DNA of 64,000 nt from contig NC_085861.1 in the NCBI RefSeq assembly GCF_034702125.1, positions 50,864,295 through 50,928,294 of the forward strand, given 5' to 3'. Below are positions 1 to 58,688 of this stretch, piece by piece. Position numbers and translations under genes: made by a program. Position 1 is the stretch's first letter. The number at the start of each line of letters is the position of its first letter. The notes below the pieces were generated by a model, which was not told the DNA's origin, ran no database searches, and worked only from the letters and a program-made list of their open reading frames with translations. This stretch comes from Engraulis encrasicolus (taxonomy: Eukaryota; Chordata; Actinopteri; Clupeiformes; Engraulidae).

Positions 1-851
1 CATCATGATAAGGCCACTAGCACTTGGGGAAGACGGGAGAAAGGATGGTTTGGAAAGAAGCCTATGTGAGATTATGAGTAGTAGACCAGTAGTAGTAGTA
101 GGAGTGATAGTAGTGATAGTAGTGATACTCATTAATCCTGAAGAAAATTAAGGAGGCTATGGAAAATCTTAAGACTGACCCACCCTGTAATGAAACTGTG
201 ATAGATCACGTCAATTTGACGCGCTATCCAAAAATACCCTGATGAAGACGATACATCACTGAATTTAGAAAGTCTTGTGCAAAGACATTTTTTATTGAAA
301 GCATTGGAAATGATGTGCGAACCTCACACGGTTTGAGTTTACAAAAACAACAAATCAAAGTGGAATGGAACACCCGCTTTTAACTCACTTTGTTTCAATA
401 CGCCTCTGATTTCAAGACGTTGCAACACATTTCACCATTAATCTTTGATCAGAACCGAGTTTAAGGACTGCTGTGAATTTGTTTTAGCTCTTACACATCT
501 TTGCTCTTTACTTACACTTACACACACATAGACACACAGAATCACACACACACGCACACATACAGACACAGCCAAAAGACACACACAGACGCACGCACGC
601 ACTAAAGGAACATTGCATCTTGTTTATTAAAAAGCAAATTGGTTTGAGAAGACCGTGAGGTTGTATAAACGTGTGTGTGTGTGCACATGTGTGATCGTGT
701 GTGTGTGTGCGAGCATGCATGTCTACTGTAGATGAAAGTCTGTATGCATGGGTATGTTACATTATGTGTATGTGTTATGTGTGTGTGGGTGTGCGTGTGT
801 TTTCTGTGTGTGTGTGGGTGTGTGTGTGTGTTTTCTGTGTGTGGTGTGTAC
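1..851. other. MEGF8 intron 34 (partial), low complexity
   Basis: I see no exon here on either strand. The right part (about 500-845) is CA/GT-rich in several interrupted runs. The left 500 bp is ordinary AT-rich sequence with short AGT and TAGTGA repeats. Confidence 0.6.
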
Positions 852-42544
<41,693 letters not shown>

Positions 42545-44050
42545 CCTGACTGAGCCAGAGGAGGGAGAAGAGGCGGGGGAGACGTAGCAGACGAAGGCGA
42601 AGGGAATCAGATGCCAGAGATAGCCGGGTCACAGGCTGGGAACCTTTTGGGGCAAAGAGAGAGTTGGAAGCCGATTAGTCCATTATCGACCTGTTATCAT
42701 AATACATTTTTTTTGTGAAAATGAATTTGAGACCTCAAAATGGTCACCTGAATAAGACTTAATTTTGAATACCTGTAGAATACATCATGTGCCATAATTT
42801 TTGCTGTTGTTATTATTTTATGATTGACAACGCGCGCGCGCGCGCGCACACACACACATACACACACACACACTGAAATGATCAGATAGGCCTACCGTGC
42901 AATATTCACACATCAGTTTTTGTCATGGCACATTGGTTGATCTGAATGTTTAATCTTTTTTTGCCCAAATGTCTGCCCATAATGCTGTGCAGTTCTAGGG
43001 GGTGCAATGGATACTTTTAACTTTTCGTTGAAATACCGTCGCATAATACATGTAGCATACTGGTGATCTTGATCATGAAAGGCACCGCTTGAAACACTGA
43101 ATAAATCCAACGGGTTCCGTTATATTACTGAGGCCAAGCATGAAACCTGCTGTCCGCTAGCTACCTAGCAAGTAGGCTTAACCATAAATAAAGTAAGGAC
43201 AAGCTAACCCTATGCCTGAGCATAATATCGTAATGCTAACTGGTTATGATTGAACCCGCTACCTTTGTAAATAACCAATCGGAGCGTGAAGGTAGACGCA
43301 AACAGATAATTGGTGAACACTACAATGAGGCTCGTGTTGATATCAATTCCATATTATTGAACTAGTCTTCAATACAACACATATAATAGTGGTCGTCGGC
43401 ACAACGGTCTATTTAAATGGTTAGCATGCATTAGCTTTTGTAGCCATAAAACCAGCTGTTTTGCTAACTGGCCACCATAGGAAGAAACGTCATATCAAAT
43501 CTTAGCTATGCTAGGTAGCGTGCTAGACTGTCTTTTAAACCCCTATCTTTAAACTATACTAAACCGGTGGCGTGTCCCCATTGACAGTTTTTACACAGTG
43601 CATTACATACTGAAAACAGAACACATGTGGCATCATCGATAAAGGTTTTTACGAACTACACAGAGATAGCTAGCTGCCTAACAAGCGACCAGCTGTTCCT
43701 GTTATTGTTGACACTGAGTACAACCTTACTCACAATATCCAGTGTTTTCATTTCCATGGCGGTTAACTCCAATTAGAGAGTTTTCTAGATGAAATCACAT
43801 CATGGCTTAAAATGTTATAATCCAGTGCAATATCCGTCCGTCTCCCGTTTTGCCCCGCTGCAGCAATCCTTGCCTTGCCTGGATGTTCTCGGGTATAATC
43901 TAGTCGTGCTGAGCTCAGCTAGCTAACAAGCTGGGCGCTATGCATCAAGCATCAGGCTTTGATCAAGCGTTGGCCTATTTGGGAATTTGGGATGGTAGAA
44001 TCTTGGTGGGCATCTTGGACAGCGGCGCGCATCAAGGAAGCATTTCATAG
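42545..44050 (-). promoter_or_regulatory. MEGF8 5' UTR/upstream region (not resolved)
   Basis: The 5' UTR must lie upstream of 42544. TTCCCAG|CCTGTG in transcript sense near 42635 could be an acceptor for a non-coding first exon, which would put the promoter further right. I see no CpG island or clear TATA box. A short (CG)n(CA)n run lies at 42829-42873. Confidence 0.3.
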
Positions 44051-44341
44051 TAGAGCGCTTCTCATATCAGAATGAGGCATCTAATCCCATTTCAATTCTA
44101 ATGACTTCCACACCAGTCTGGTTTTTGAGTGCTGCTAAAAGACGCACCACTTGGAGATTGTTCTGTAGGCTAGTAGGTCTTGTCCGCTATCTGTCTCTCA
44201 CCAACCATTGTCAGCCAAGAAAGTGCCCTCTACCGACTAAAATTGGCACCAACAGGTAGGCTACATGGCAGGCTTTGTAATTGCAATGTAACAATTCATT
44301 ATTAATAGCAGACATTTGGACACTCTAGCACAGGCTTTTGG

Positions 44342-45349
44342 GCATTTCACGTGAAATCAGACACTTTGGGACCCGACCGACAGAGATTTCAATGATGTGC
44401 CTGTTTAGTAGCAAGGTAGCAACCTAGAACTGCATTTGTGTGAATCTGACACCAATAGGCCTATTAAGGGAGAAAAAGACTAGCAAAGGTGGAGGAGGTT
44501 TAGGACACTATGCATTCAGCCTTGATTATATCAGTCTGTAAGTCACAAAATCATGCCTGAGGTGTTGTTTGAAAGCTCTTTTCTGGCTCTTCAAATTACA
44601 CAAACAGCGTGGAATACAACAACCTTCAGAATATGAATTATGATAGACTGAAAAATTAAAAATTGAATATCAAAAAAACTTTTATTTTAAAATGGCTGTT
44701 TCTTGTCTAAACATAGCCTGTAAGGTCATAAGCAACACCTGAAAATGGGGTATTTGGTTCTTTATTCATTTCAGAGATAATAGGACTCAAAAATATGGCA
44801 TCACACAGATCACCTAGTAATACCAGAGAGAGTAGAGAGAGATAGGTTCCATTGGCCCATTGTTTCCGGGTTCTATTATTGCAAAGGGGGGGGGGTCCCC
44901 TTTAGGCAGACCTAGGCAGACCTAAGGACTGTTCTGTTCAATGCTAGGAGTATTATGACACGCCACTTTAGGCAGACCGGAACCTGGTCATGTTAGGTGC
45001 CCATAGCAACCTATTACATTGGCATATCTCTATATAGAATCTAATATTAATATATTCTGAGGGATGTTGTATTCCATGCTATTTATGTAAATTGTAGAGC
45101 CAGGAAAGAGCTTTCAAATAACACCACAGACATATTTTTGTGACTTACATTGACTGATATGACCAATGCTGAATGTATAGTGTCCTACCCTCATATGTAA
45201 ACCTTTCCTAGTCTGTTTCTCCATTAATATTGGTGTCAGATTCACACAAATGCAGTTCTGGGGTGCTACTAAACAGGCACAGCAAGTATGATTGAAATCT
45301 GTGTCGGTCGGGTCCCAAAGTGTCTGATTTCACATGAAATGACCGCTTT
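44342..45349. mobile_element. 1-kb foldback element with about 300-bp arms
   Basis: The left arm (about 44342-44645) and the inverted right arm (about 45045-45349) share GTGAAATCAGACACTTTGGG, GACCCGACCGACA, TTTGTGTGAATCTGACACCA and GGACACTATNCATTCAGC with indels. The roughly 400-bp centre is AT-rich, with a G9 run before TCCCC. No reading frame of note. Confidence 0.8.
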
Positions 45350-46020
45350 GTGGGCTAGAATAAAGTGTTGTATTTTCATACTTTATTATTTCCATTAGGC
45401 CTAAATTGAAACAAAAACATTTGTCTATTGGCCACAGCAGGTGTTGTTCAGCGTATAGCCTAGACTCTATAGCAAGGCAAAATTGAAGAAGAGATCTCGT
45501 TTATGTCATTATCTCCTAAACATTTATCTAATGAGCATTTATTAAGACGAAAGTGTTTTTCTCATTCTTCTCAAATGTCTCTCCTGAGAAGTCTCATAGT
45601 GAGCATTGTGTGACCAAAGAATTCTTTGGTCAAAGCGGTCTTTTTTCAAAATCTCAGCTAAGAAGAAATGAGACTTTTTTTCTGCTCTCAAATATGTCTC
45701 AATAAAATATAAGAATCTCAGTTTGAGTTTTACATAGGCCTTCGATTAGGTCCAACTAAAAGACATCTCTTTTACCTCCTTGATCAGTTGTGAGGTCTGG
45801 TTGATATAGACATAAATAAAGTGCTATTAGGCTACGCTACTGTAGATCCATTTTATACCTTTGTCATTTCCTTTCAAAACACAGATTATTAAGTCACACA
45901 TATTACTGTCCGGTGTACATATAGCCTAATTAACCTAAAAGACTGATCTCCTTTACTTCCCTAATCTGTGCGGTGACATACCTAGTCAATAAGCCAAATC
46001 CTGTTTAAAGCGGTCATGAT

Positions 46021-46370
46021 CCACTTTCCTTCACATTACACTGTAGTACACAGGCCAGTCATCACCAAGTGCTTGGAGAAACTGGTCATGACTGAGGCAC
46101 ATCAAGTCTAGTCTCTTATCCAGGGCCCACCTCAGTTTGCCAGCCAAACAGCCAAACACTGAAGATGCCATCGCCACTACCCTCCACTCTCCACTAGGCC
46201 CAACACTCAATGAGCACATGAACACACGCCTGCTGATGACCTTCTACCGCTCAACCATTGAAAGACTGATCTATGCTGTGTCTGTGTGGCAGGCTGATTG
46301 GAAGAGACTGCAGATGGTGACCAACACACAAAGAATCATTGGCCTCCAAGGCTGGATATACCATCTGGTA
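46021..46370 (+). pseudogene. LINE reverse transcriptase fragment, eroded
   Basis: Reading pieces ITKCLEKLVMTEAHQ, PPQFA and TEDAIATTLHS, then LLMTFYRSTIERLI and LQMVTNTQRIIGLQ, correspond to the KCLERLV...DPLQFAY...STEDA and TFYRGTIES...VVRTAQ segments of CR1/L2/Rex-type reverse transcriptases. A large internal part is missing and frames are broken. Confidence 0.65.
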
Positions 46371-47325
46371 TAGCGGGCATTTCCCGGTGGGCCCTACACC
46401 CTTGCGGGCCCCTATTATATATAGCCTATACTGTATATATTATCTCAGCACGGCCAGGAACATTACAAAATACAACAGCCATCCCGTATTTTACCTCTCG
46501 AAACTGTTGACCTGGTAGCTGCTATGGGTCCCTTCAACCATGAACAAACTCTGAGAAACTGAGGGAATGAGGGACAGTTTGTTTTCCAAAGCTGTGTCAC
46601 CATACACTCTGCATATTTTTTTAAAGCTTCCAAAAGAGACAGGATCAGGATCTTTTTCTGAATGTGTTGAGTGGCCCTGGAAATTCAGAAAAATGTTTCA
46701 ACATGGTCAATTGATAAACCCTTAAAACAACTTTAATGTGCATTTTACATTGTGTGAAATCAGTGTCTAGTTCTGTCTAAGCAGACAATGATGAAAACTA
46801 ATGTTGCTTTAAATCAGTGGTTTTCAACCTTTTTTAACAAACACCCTCTTAATTTCATGAGCCTGCCAGTGCCCCCATGACCTCAATTCTGACAAGAAAG
46901 AAAATAGTGAAGGTGGGGTCTGTTGTACTGGTGTCCGCCTTTAATATAGTCCTAAAGTTTATAGAATTTATAGTACGGCCCTTGGAGGACAAAGAGATAC
47001 ATTTCCAACAGCTCTATTGAGGGAATGATGCACCACTTCAGTTAGCAAGTGTGCAGGGCCAGCGCTAAGCACAGGCAGACAAGGCAGTCGCCTTTAGGGC
47101 ACCAAATGTCAAGGGGGCGGCACAACAAGTAACACTCAAAAATGTCAACAGAATGGAAACATCAAGTGAAAAGAAACAAACTTTACATTGACAATGTCTG
47201 AGAATGTCTGACTGACTGAGTATGTGTGTAGATCAGCTGTGCCTGATCATTTGTAGGCTACGCTGCTTTGTTTACAGATGTCATTTTGTTAAACCCACAA
47301 AAGGTGAAGGGGTGCTCGCCTAGGG

Positions 47326-47685
47326 CAGTGGTTCCCAACCTTTTTCTTAAGGGACCCATGTTTTTACTATTGTAAGCTTTGGTGACCCAACCACGCGAAC
47401 GCCCGCACGAGACGGAGTCAAAAGATGCCCTCTGTTTCCTGTGAAAACTTATTTTAGTTATTTTATTCCTCAATTCGTCTTTGGTCAAATATAGAATAAA
47501 TGTTTAATGTAGCACTTACAATTTGTTGCGTCTATGCATTTATTAGTTAAATGCTTTGTCTTTTATTCAACATGGGCTATATATATTTAAAACGAAACCC
47601 CTTAAAATCAAGAGGGCTCCGCGACCCCCTTTGGATCTTTGGCGACCCATAAGGGGGGTCCCGACCCATAGGTTGGGAACCACTG
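47326..47685. mobile_element. hAT MITE with perfect 8-bp target duplication
   Basis: 360 bp. Ends CAGTGGTTCCCAACCTTTTT and TAGGTTGGGAACCACTG are inverted. Flanked by GCCTAGGG at 47318-47325 and 47686-47693. Eight-base duplications and CAGTGGTTC ends are diagnostic of hAT. Confidence 0.92.
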
Positions 47686-47705
47686 GCCTAGGGGCCCCGA
47701 ACTGA

Positions 47706-48878
47706 CTAGAGCCGGTGTTCTGTCGAGATGTGTTGCCTCGTCGAGATGAGCGACCGGTCGCCCTGTTCGATAGTGGTGTTCTATCGATTTGCGATGCCTC
47801 ATCTAAATGAGCGACCTTGATTTTCCGCGGAAGGCGTTTCAATCGGTCCACGTAGGACTGTTTTAATAACCATTACTTTGTTTATTTCACGGACAGGGGT
47901 GTGCAATCGTTCGTGCCGAGTTTAATAAGAACGTGCGGCTGCTGACCACTAAAAAACGTGAGCCCCTCGTTTGAGCAAGTTAAGAAACGTGCCATATGAA
48001 AGAGACTGAGTTGAGTTTGCGCAAATACTGGAGAAAGTGTTTGGGATCAGGGCCTGGCTACGGGTTGTTTAATGCAGTCATTTGCTGTTGGTTTGGTTTC
48101 AATGCGACGTGGGCTCGCAAGGCAAATTGCCACATGAAATCATGTGCTATATGGGGATAAACAAGCGCAGTTTAGATATTCCCAGATAGCGTATTGTGGC
48201 TTTGTTTTGGCAGATGTCTGTCTTTTAATGACCGGAATCATATTTTCATAACATCCCCAGCAGTGCATTTCTTATTACCATGTTCAGGCATTTTACAATG
48301 CAGTCGATTCAAATTCTTGCGTGAAGGGAGCATTTTGACAGCTCAATCAGAGGTTGCGATTTTTTTCCATTTTGCAATGAGAACGCCTCCTCTACATAAA
48401 TAGTCTTTTCTGATCGATGTTACAATGTTCGAAGCTGAGTGTGTGAGCGATTACGGTTAGGCAACAAAGTAGCAAATGTTCGAGGCCACGCTATTTCCCA
48501 GATGTTCCAATGATCTGCTGGATGATCCACGCTATTTCAATTACAGTAACGCGAGTAAAGTAATTAGTTTCCACCTCTGCCGTTTTCCCCCCAGGGGATA
48601 TATCGTAACTTTCAGTCCATGACAGTCGGTGGACAGGCTATAGGCTAACTAGACTATGGATGACTGGTGGTAACCTCAGGAGGACATAGGCTACAGTTTG
48701 AGTCACTAAAGTTGACAGTCTCAGGGGATCCTGTCGTAACTTGCGGTCTCACAATTCGATGGGCAATCACCCGCGAAAACCACCGCGAGGGTGTGCGCAT
48801 GCGTGCGCATGCTCAGTAGCGAAGAGAATCACATCTCGACGGGTCGCTCATATAGACAGGACACCGGCCCTGCAGGCA
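47706..48878. mobile_element. Candidate TIR element, about 1.2 kb
   Basis: AGAGCCGGTGTTCTGTCGAG at the left and, inverted at the right, AGGGCCGGTGTCCTGTCTAT. Sub-terminal GAGCGACC motifs are repeated (twice at left, once at right). No transposase frame and no clear target duplication seen. Confidence 0.5.
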
Positions 48879-49395
48879 GGGCCACTGACAGCTTTGACTG
48901 ACTCCTTTGCCAGCCTGGGATTACCAACCAGGCATTTTCAGCTGGAACCCACTTGTGTAAAAATAAGAAAATATCTGGCTTCTGAAAAGTAGGCCTGAGT
49001 CACATGTGCCAGGTGTGTAGGGTATGAACCATAGAGGTAGTATAACCGTCTCTGGTATTAGGTATAAGTATGAACCATAATGAACTAATTCTCAAATTAC
49101 TTACAAAAACATTCGACAGAGGGCAGCACCTGCACCTTTAGCAGATCAGATGCAGTGACGTCGTGTTTTGTAAAAAGCAGGAAGTCAGAGCTCCGTGGAG
49201 CACTTCAGGAACATTCTACAACTCACAAATCTTTGTAACTTTATGTACACGTGAGTAACAACCTTAGCGAAGAGAGGTGTTTATTAACAACTTACGGAGC
49301 TGTAATATAGGGGAGAAGAAATTTTAAGTGCGACATTTGAACCCCTATTGAAAACGAAAGTAAAAAGTCTTGGAGGGAACGATATCGTCGTGACT

Positions 49396-54168
<4,773 letters not shown>

Positions 54169-55136
54169 CCTGCCAGCCTCAGCTCTGAGGCTGGTCAAGA
54201 GTCCAGCTACTATACGCAATCATTGTGCTGTTAGCTTAGTTGGCATCAGAATGAGGAGTGGTATTAGGAATACTGATTGAGGAGTGTGCTCGAGTGAAGA
54301 ATGAGCCATAGTTGGAGGGAACCTTTGTGCCTTAAATGTCCTTTGTCTTGTGTGTTTGTTTTTTTTTTAATTCAGTATAGATTGTTTCTTTGGTGATTTA
54401 GTTTTTTGTTTGGGGGAAAAGATTATGATGTTTATGTAGGTCGGGTCGCAAATGTCAATCTTCTTTTTTGTTTGGGATAGAGTATACACTGTTGGAATCA
54501 TGGCCGTAACTACCATTGAGGAAACAGAGGTCATGTCCTCTGTATTTTGTTCAGTAATGTAACATTTATCTATGATGAAAATCGATATGATCAACAATGA
54601 TAAATTCAGTCGGTATTCGCCACCCCCATTTATCCTCAAGGTGGTGATTAATGAAAGCAAGAAGAATTTGATTAATCTAAATGTATTCTAAATGTAGGCT
54701 ACAGTATGCAGTACAGCACATAGTATTTGACCTCGGTATTTGAAAATGTCTGGTTACGGCCCTGGTTGGAATGATGTGGCATGAGTCTGTGGGGGCATCT
54801 GAAAGTCCCTGCTGCCTTCATATGTAGAGGGCAGAAAGTAAGGAGGCATCTATGTACAGTAGTACATACAAATACCCTAGTAAGCTGTCAACCAGGAGGC
54901 GGCCGGTAGCCCAATGGCTTTCTATATCCAGACATATTTACAGTAAGCAATCAATGGTTACTTCACCATCCCAGAAGTTCGCAGGAGTTTGTCAACTGTG
55001 CGGCCATTGGATATGAGTGCCATCAAGGGCGGCCCCCTGGTTATGTGTAAATGACGGTGCTGTAGTAGCTACTGGTAACTAGGCAGTGCACTGCCTACCA
55101 CAGGTTTTGGATGCAGTGTGTTATCTTATCTTTGTG
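54169..55136. other. TRIM 3' flank / probable 3' UTR
   Basis: There is no reading frame of interest. AT-rich with no AATAAA until 55183, which lies in a MITE; the next AATAAA candidates are near 55830. The 3' end of the transcript is not determined. Confidence 0.4.
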
Positions 55137-55144
55137 ATGGCCTT

Positions 55145-55505
55145 GGTAACACTTTAGAATAATGGATGCAAAAAAGCATTACAAAGACTTAATAAATAAT
55201 TAACTATTGATGAACAAAACATTAACAAACGTTTGTAAATGACTAGGAAATGTAAACAAATGCTAGTAAATGACTAGGAAATGCTATGTTAATATTTTAT
55301 ATTTATCAAACATTTACAAGTTGCTTGTAAATGAATAAAATACTGTGTTATAAGGTGTGTAAAATCTCGCAGATATCATTTGTAGATATTTTATAAAGCA
55401 TTAATAAAGCTTAGTTAATAATAAAAACATTTGTTAATGTTTTATTCATCATTAGTTAATTATTTACTGAGTCTTTACTAAGGAACATTATTATAAAGTG
55501 TTACC
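55145..55505. mobile_element. hAT MITE with perfect 8-bp target duplication
   Basis: 361 bp. Ends GGTAACACTTTAGAATAATG and CATTATTATAAAGTGTTACC are inverted with two mismatches. Flanked by ATGGCCTT at 55137-55144 and 55506-55513. AT-rich with internal TTAATAAA repeats. Confidence 0.92.
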
Positions 55506-55513
55506 ATGGCCTT

Positions 55514-57009
55514 CTGGTTTCTGAGTTCAGTGCTAGAGTTTGCCACTAGGGGGCAGAGTATGGCAGCGTCACCATGGAGTACAGCTTACTAATGAATGTG
55601 CGTATTGAAATTTTGATGTATATATTGGCAAGTTTCTATATCTGATGTATGTCTCTTTACACAGATTTTCGCTTGGCCCTTTTCGTCTGAAAAGGCCATG
55701 CTACTGTATGTCTCAAAACTATGTGGCACCAGCTTGTGATTGAGTGGAAACTGGATGTGGTTTTGCTGGCTTCATTTCCAGCAAAATGTTGAAGCCAAAA
55801 GGCAAAAAAAAAAAACAATGAGTAATTGCGAATAAAATAAATACATCATTTAGTTCCTGCCAAGCAGACACTTTATGCAATTGTCAAAGTATTTTGAAAA
55901 GTAATAAAAATGGAACCAAAGCTTTGCTGCATACAATTCCAAAATGTTCATTATATGGGGTTTTTTTTAATGCCTTTTATCTGATTGAATGTGTTGTAAT
56001 GTTTTCGGAGTCTGTAACATGTTTTCGGGTGATCATGCTCAATTCTTTTTCAGAAATGCTTTTGAATGAGTACAGCCTAACCAATGTAGTGGCGGTGATG
56101 GTTGAAGTTGTGATATATTTAGGCCTGTGTACTTATTAACCCATTTAGTGGCCTACTCTGTGGTCTGTCATTAGCTATGAACAGCATGTCAGCTCTTCAG
56201 TGCATGATCACGACTCTCTATGTGCATTAATGTGTACACCTTTCACACAGATTAGCCAATTGTACTCTTGTGCACAAAAATAATAAATAAAAGCTCTCAT
56301 ATGAATGTGAATTGAGAATCTCTGCTCTGCTAGATTTGCTCACGCCATGCTTAAGGCAGCTGGTTGCCTGCATGTGCAGTGTGCATGGCTTTTTAACACA
56401 GGAAACCCACAAAAGGTACAGCAAATAGAGATGTTTAAAGCTCATAAGACACATTCACACACAGACAGAGAGTTACCATTACTTAAAAGCGCAAAACTGC
56501 ACCCTACCCCCAACACAGGAAGCACATGTACCTTTATTGAAAGAAAAAAAAATCTTCAAACTTGTCCTCACATGCAGATGATTTACTGATCTCAGGTAGC
56601 CAAACAAGAGTATCAGTATACAGGGCCCAAGTCTCACTATTCGTAAGCTCATTGGAGATAGCCCTAAATATTCTCTCTCTGCATTGCTGTTGTCAAGTTC
56701 AACAAGTACAGTATCTTATAACGAGGGAAATGGAGTCAAAGGACTGATTGCTTATTAAAATCCAGCATAAAACTCATATGTCATTAAATAATCAGTGATC
56801 AGTGAGTGACTGCAGAGAGGGGATGAGTGCAGATATAGCCTTTTTAGCTCAAGGAAGTTCACAATGGTAAAAAACATAGGTCCCTTAAAAAAATGTTGGG
56901 AACCACTGGTCTAGATTACAGAAACATTTATATTTTTTATATCTAAAAATGAGGTAGTGTGGTGTTTTTGTCCACAGTAGCTATGGGTATGTCTGATGTC
57001 TGTTTAGAC
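55514..57009. other. Intergenic, no gene recognised
   Basis: Ordinary AT-rich sequence. Near 56900-56925 GTTGGGAACCACTG looks like a solitary right end of the hAT MITE family seen at 47326. Short reading frames here show no codon signature or domain. Confidence 0.5.
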
Positions 57010-57313
57010 CAATGATTCTCAAAGTGTGGTCCGGGACAGAGCTCAGGTGGTCCGCGAGGGGATTTCTACTATTCCAAGACAAGCTAGCGGTATTCTATAT
57101 TTGTAACATTATTACAAAGTTAAACATAGCTGAAGTCTTATATTCACCACAATAAGACACTCTTGTAATGTGAATAAAAAGCAAGTGGTCTGCATTGAAA
57201 TTAGCAGTGTGAAATTAGCACCCCGTCAACTGTCAGTTCAGTTGACAGGTTGTCCCTGAACAATTTTGGGGGGACAAAGTGGTCATCGGTCTGAAAAAGT
57301 TTGAGAAACACTG
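57010..57313. mobile_element. hAT MITE with perfect 8-bp target duplication
   Basis: 304 bp. Ends CAATGATTCTCAAAGTGTGG and AAAAAGTTTGAGAAACACTG are inverted and imperfect. Flanked by GTTTAGAC at 57002-57009 and 57314-57321. Confidence 0.9.
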
Positions 57314-57379
57314 GTTTAGACAGACCACTGACTCATTTGGAGGGAAAAGGGGGAAGTCAGCCTGAGAGAACACTAAACT

Positions 57380-57735
57380 GATTTTGAAACGTGGGGGTGG
57401 CAGCATTATGTTGTGCTATTGTTTTTGCTGTGGTGGCATTATTTTGATATGGGGGCTGGTGGACTTCACAAAATAGATGGCATCATGAAGAAAGAACAAT
57501 AGGTGGAAATATTGAAGCACCATGTGAAAACACCAGCCTGGAAGTTAAAGCTTTTGAAAACTGTCAGTGATGCTGTCAAATGATTTGGCGTCTGATAACT
57601 CGTTCAACAAGGCCTATTGAGGAACCACAACTAAGAACAGCTTGAACTGAGATTGCATTGCGTGTGTGAAGCAACTCAAGGCCACTAATCTTGAAATGTC
57701 CTGGACAAATTCTCAGGCCCCCAGAGTCAGCAAGA
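57380..57735 (+). pseudogene. Degenerate Tc1-like transposase fragment
   Basis: GGGGGTGGCAGCATTATGTT (GGGSIML-type) followed by a KIDGIMKKE-like stretch (GATGGCATCATGAAGAAAGA) and later frames reading LKHHVKT. This order matches the middle of a Tc1 DDE domain, with several frameshifts. Confidence 0.5.
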
Positions 57736-57743
57736 CTGCGGGC

Positions 57744-57934
57744 ATTTCTCAAAACCTAGTGCGCACACTTCCAAGTGTATCAGCCTATTAGTCACGCTCA
57801 GTGATTGGATACTTTTTGGTGAACTCTACAGAGCATCCAATCACTGGGTGTGACTAATAAAGAGTATCCAATCACTGGGTGTGACTAATTAGGCTGAATA
57901 CACTTGGAAGTGTGCGCACTAGGTTTTGAGAAAT
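57744..57934. mobile_element. Near-palindromic MITE, 191 bp
   Basis: Arms of about 75 bp: ATTTCTCAAAACCTAGTGCG, CACACTTCCAAGTGTAT and, inverted, ATACACTTGGAAGTGTGCGC then CTAGGTTTTGAGAAAT. The centre repeats ATCCAATCACTGGGTGTGAC twice. Confidence 0.8.
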
Positions 57935-58408
57935 ACTACAGTATATGAAATTCAGTGTGAGCTTGAGTTCACCTAAGACAACACTGACCTTTTAGGATGA
58001 AATGGCCTCCCTGACTAGCCAGGCCACGCCATCCTAGTGACACAACACCTCCGGCATTGCTTCTAGTCGGTCCAAGAGCAATTTAAATATTGTTTCTGAT
58101 CTCCCGAAAAATCAGGAACACCACCCACCTTGTTGGAAGCCAGTCAACCAGTAGCAAACCTAGGGAGGCAGGTCAACTATGTCGTTTGGGAAATGTTCAT
58201 TGTTATGCTCTTGGTCAGACCAAGTCTGGAAGAGATTTGAAAGTCGATGATAATCAGGCTACTCCCTGACCACATCTGAAAGATTCTGCATCATGACGTC
58301 TGCTAGCTGATGTGTGTGCTCGCTGCCAACATTTTAAAGAAAATCCAAAAAGCCCTGTGCAGGGGTGTCTTCACAGGGGCAAATGACTGAGTTAACTGGC
58401 CTGGGGTG

Positions 58409-58688
58409 GATTCCAATATGCGGACTCCCGTCCTCCCTTGCTCACTTGCCTGCTTGTGACCTCATGATGATGTCACTGACGACAGAAAAATAATTCAATA
58501 TCTTGCCAAAGCAAAATTCTAATGTCATTTTCTCACTTGCAATCGGGATGGTGAATGAAAAGCAGTCTCTCAAAGGTTGTCGTGCATGGCTAGGCTGACA
58601 GCAGGGAAACTTTATTGTTTTCTCCACCACGGAGGCAGGGTGAGGCCACAAGTACAAGTGGAGGACGGGAGTCTGCATATTGGACTGC
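58409..58688. mobile_element. MITE family M1, copy c
   Basis: Ends GATTCCAATATGCGGACTCC and GGAGTCTGCATATTGGACTG, inverted and imperfect. Shares GGCTGACAGCAGGGAAACTT and TATTGTTTTCTCCACCACGG with the copy at 30654. Confidence 0.8.

Noticed and set aside
49348..49395. Upstream extension of the TRIM frame before the ATG at 49396
   Set aside because: It would need a TTG start. MADEDI is the usual kind of TRIM N-terminus and begins at the first in-frame ATG.
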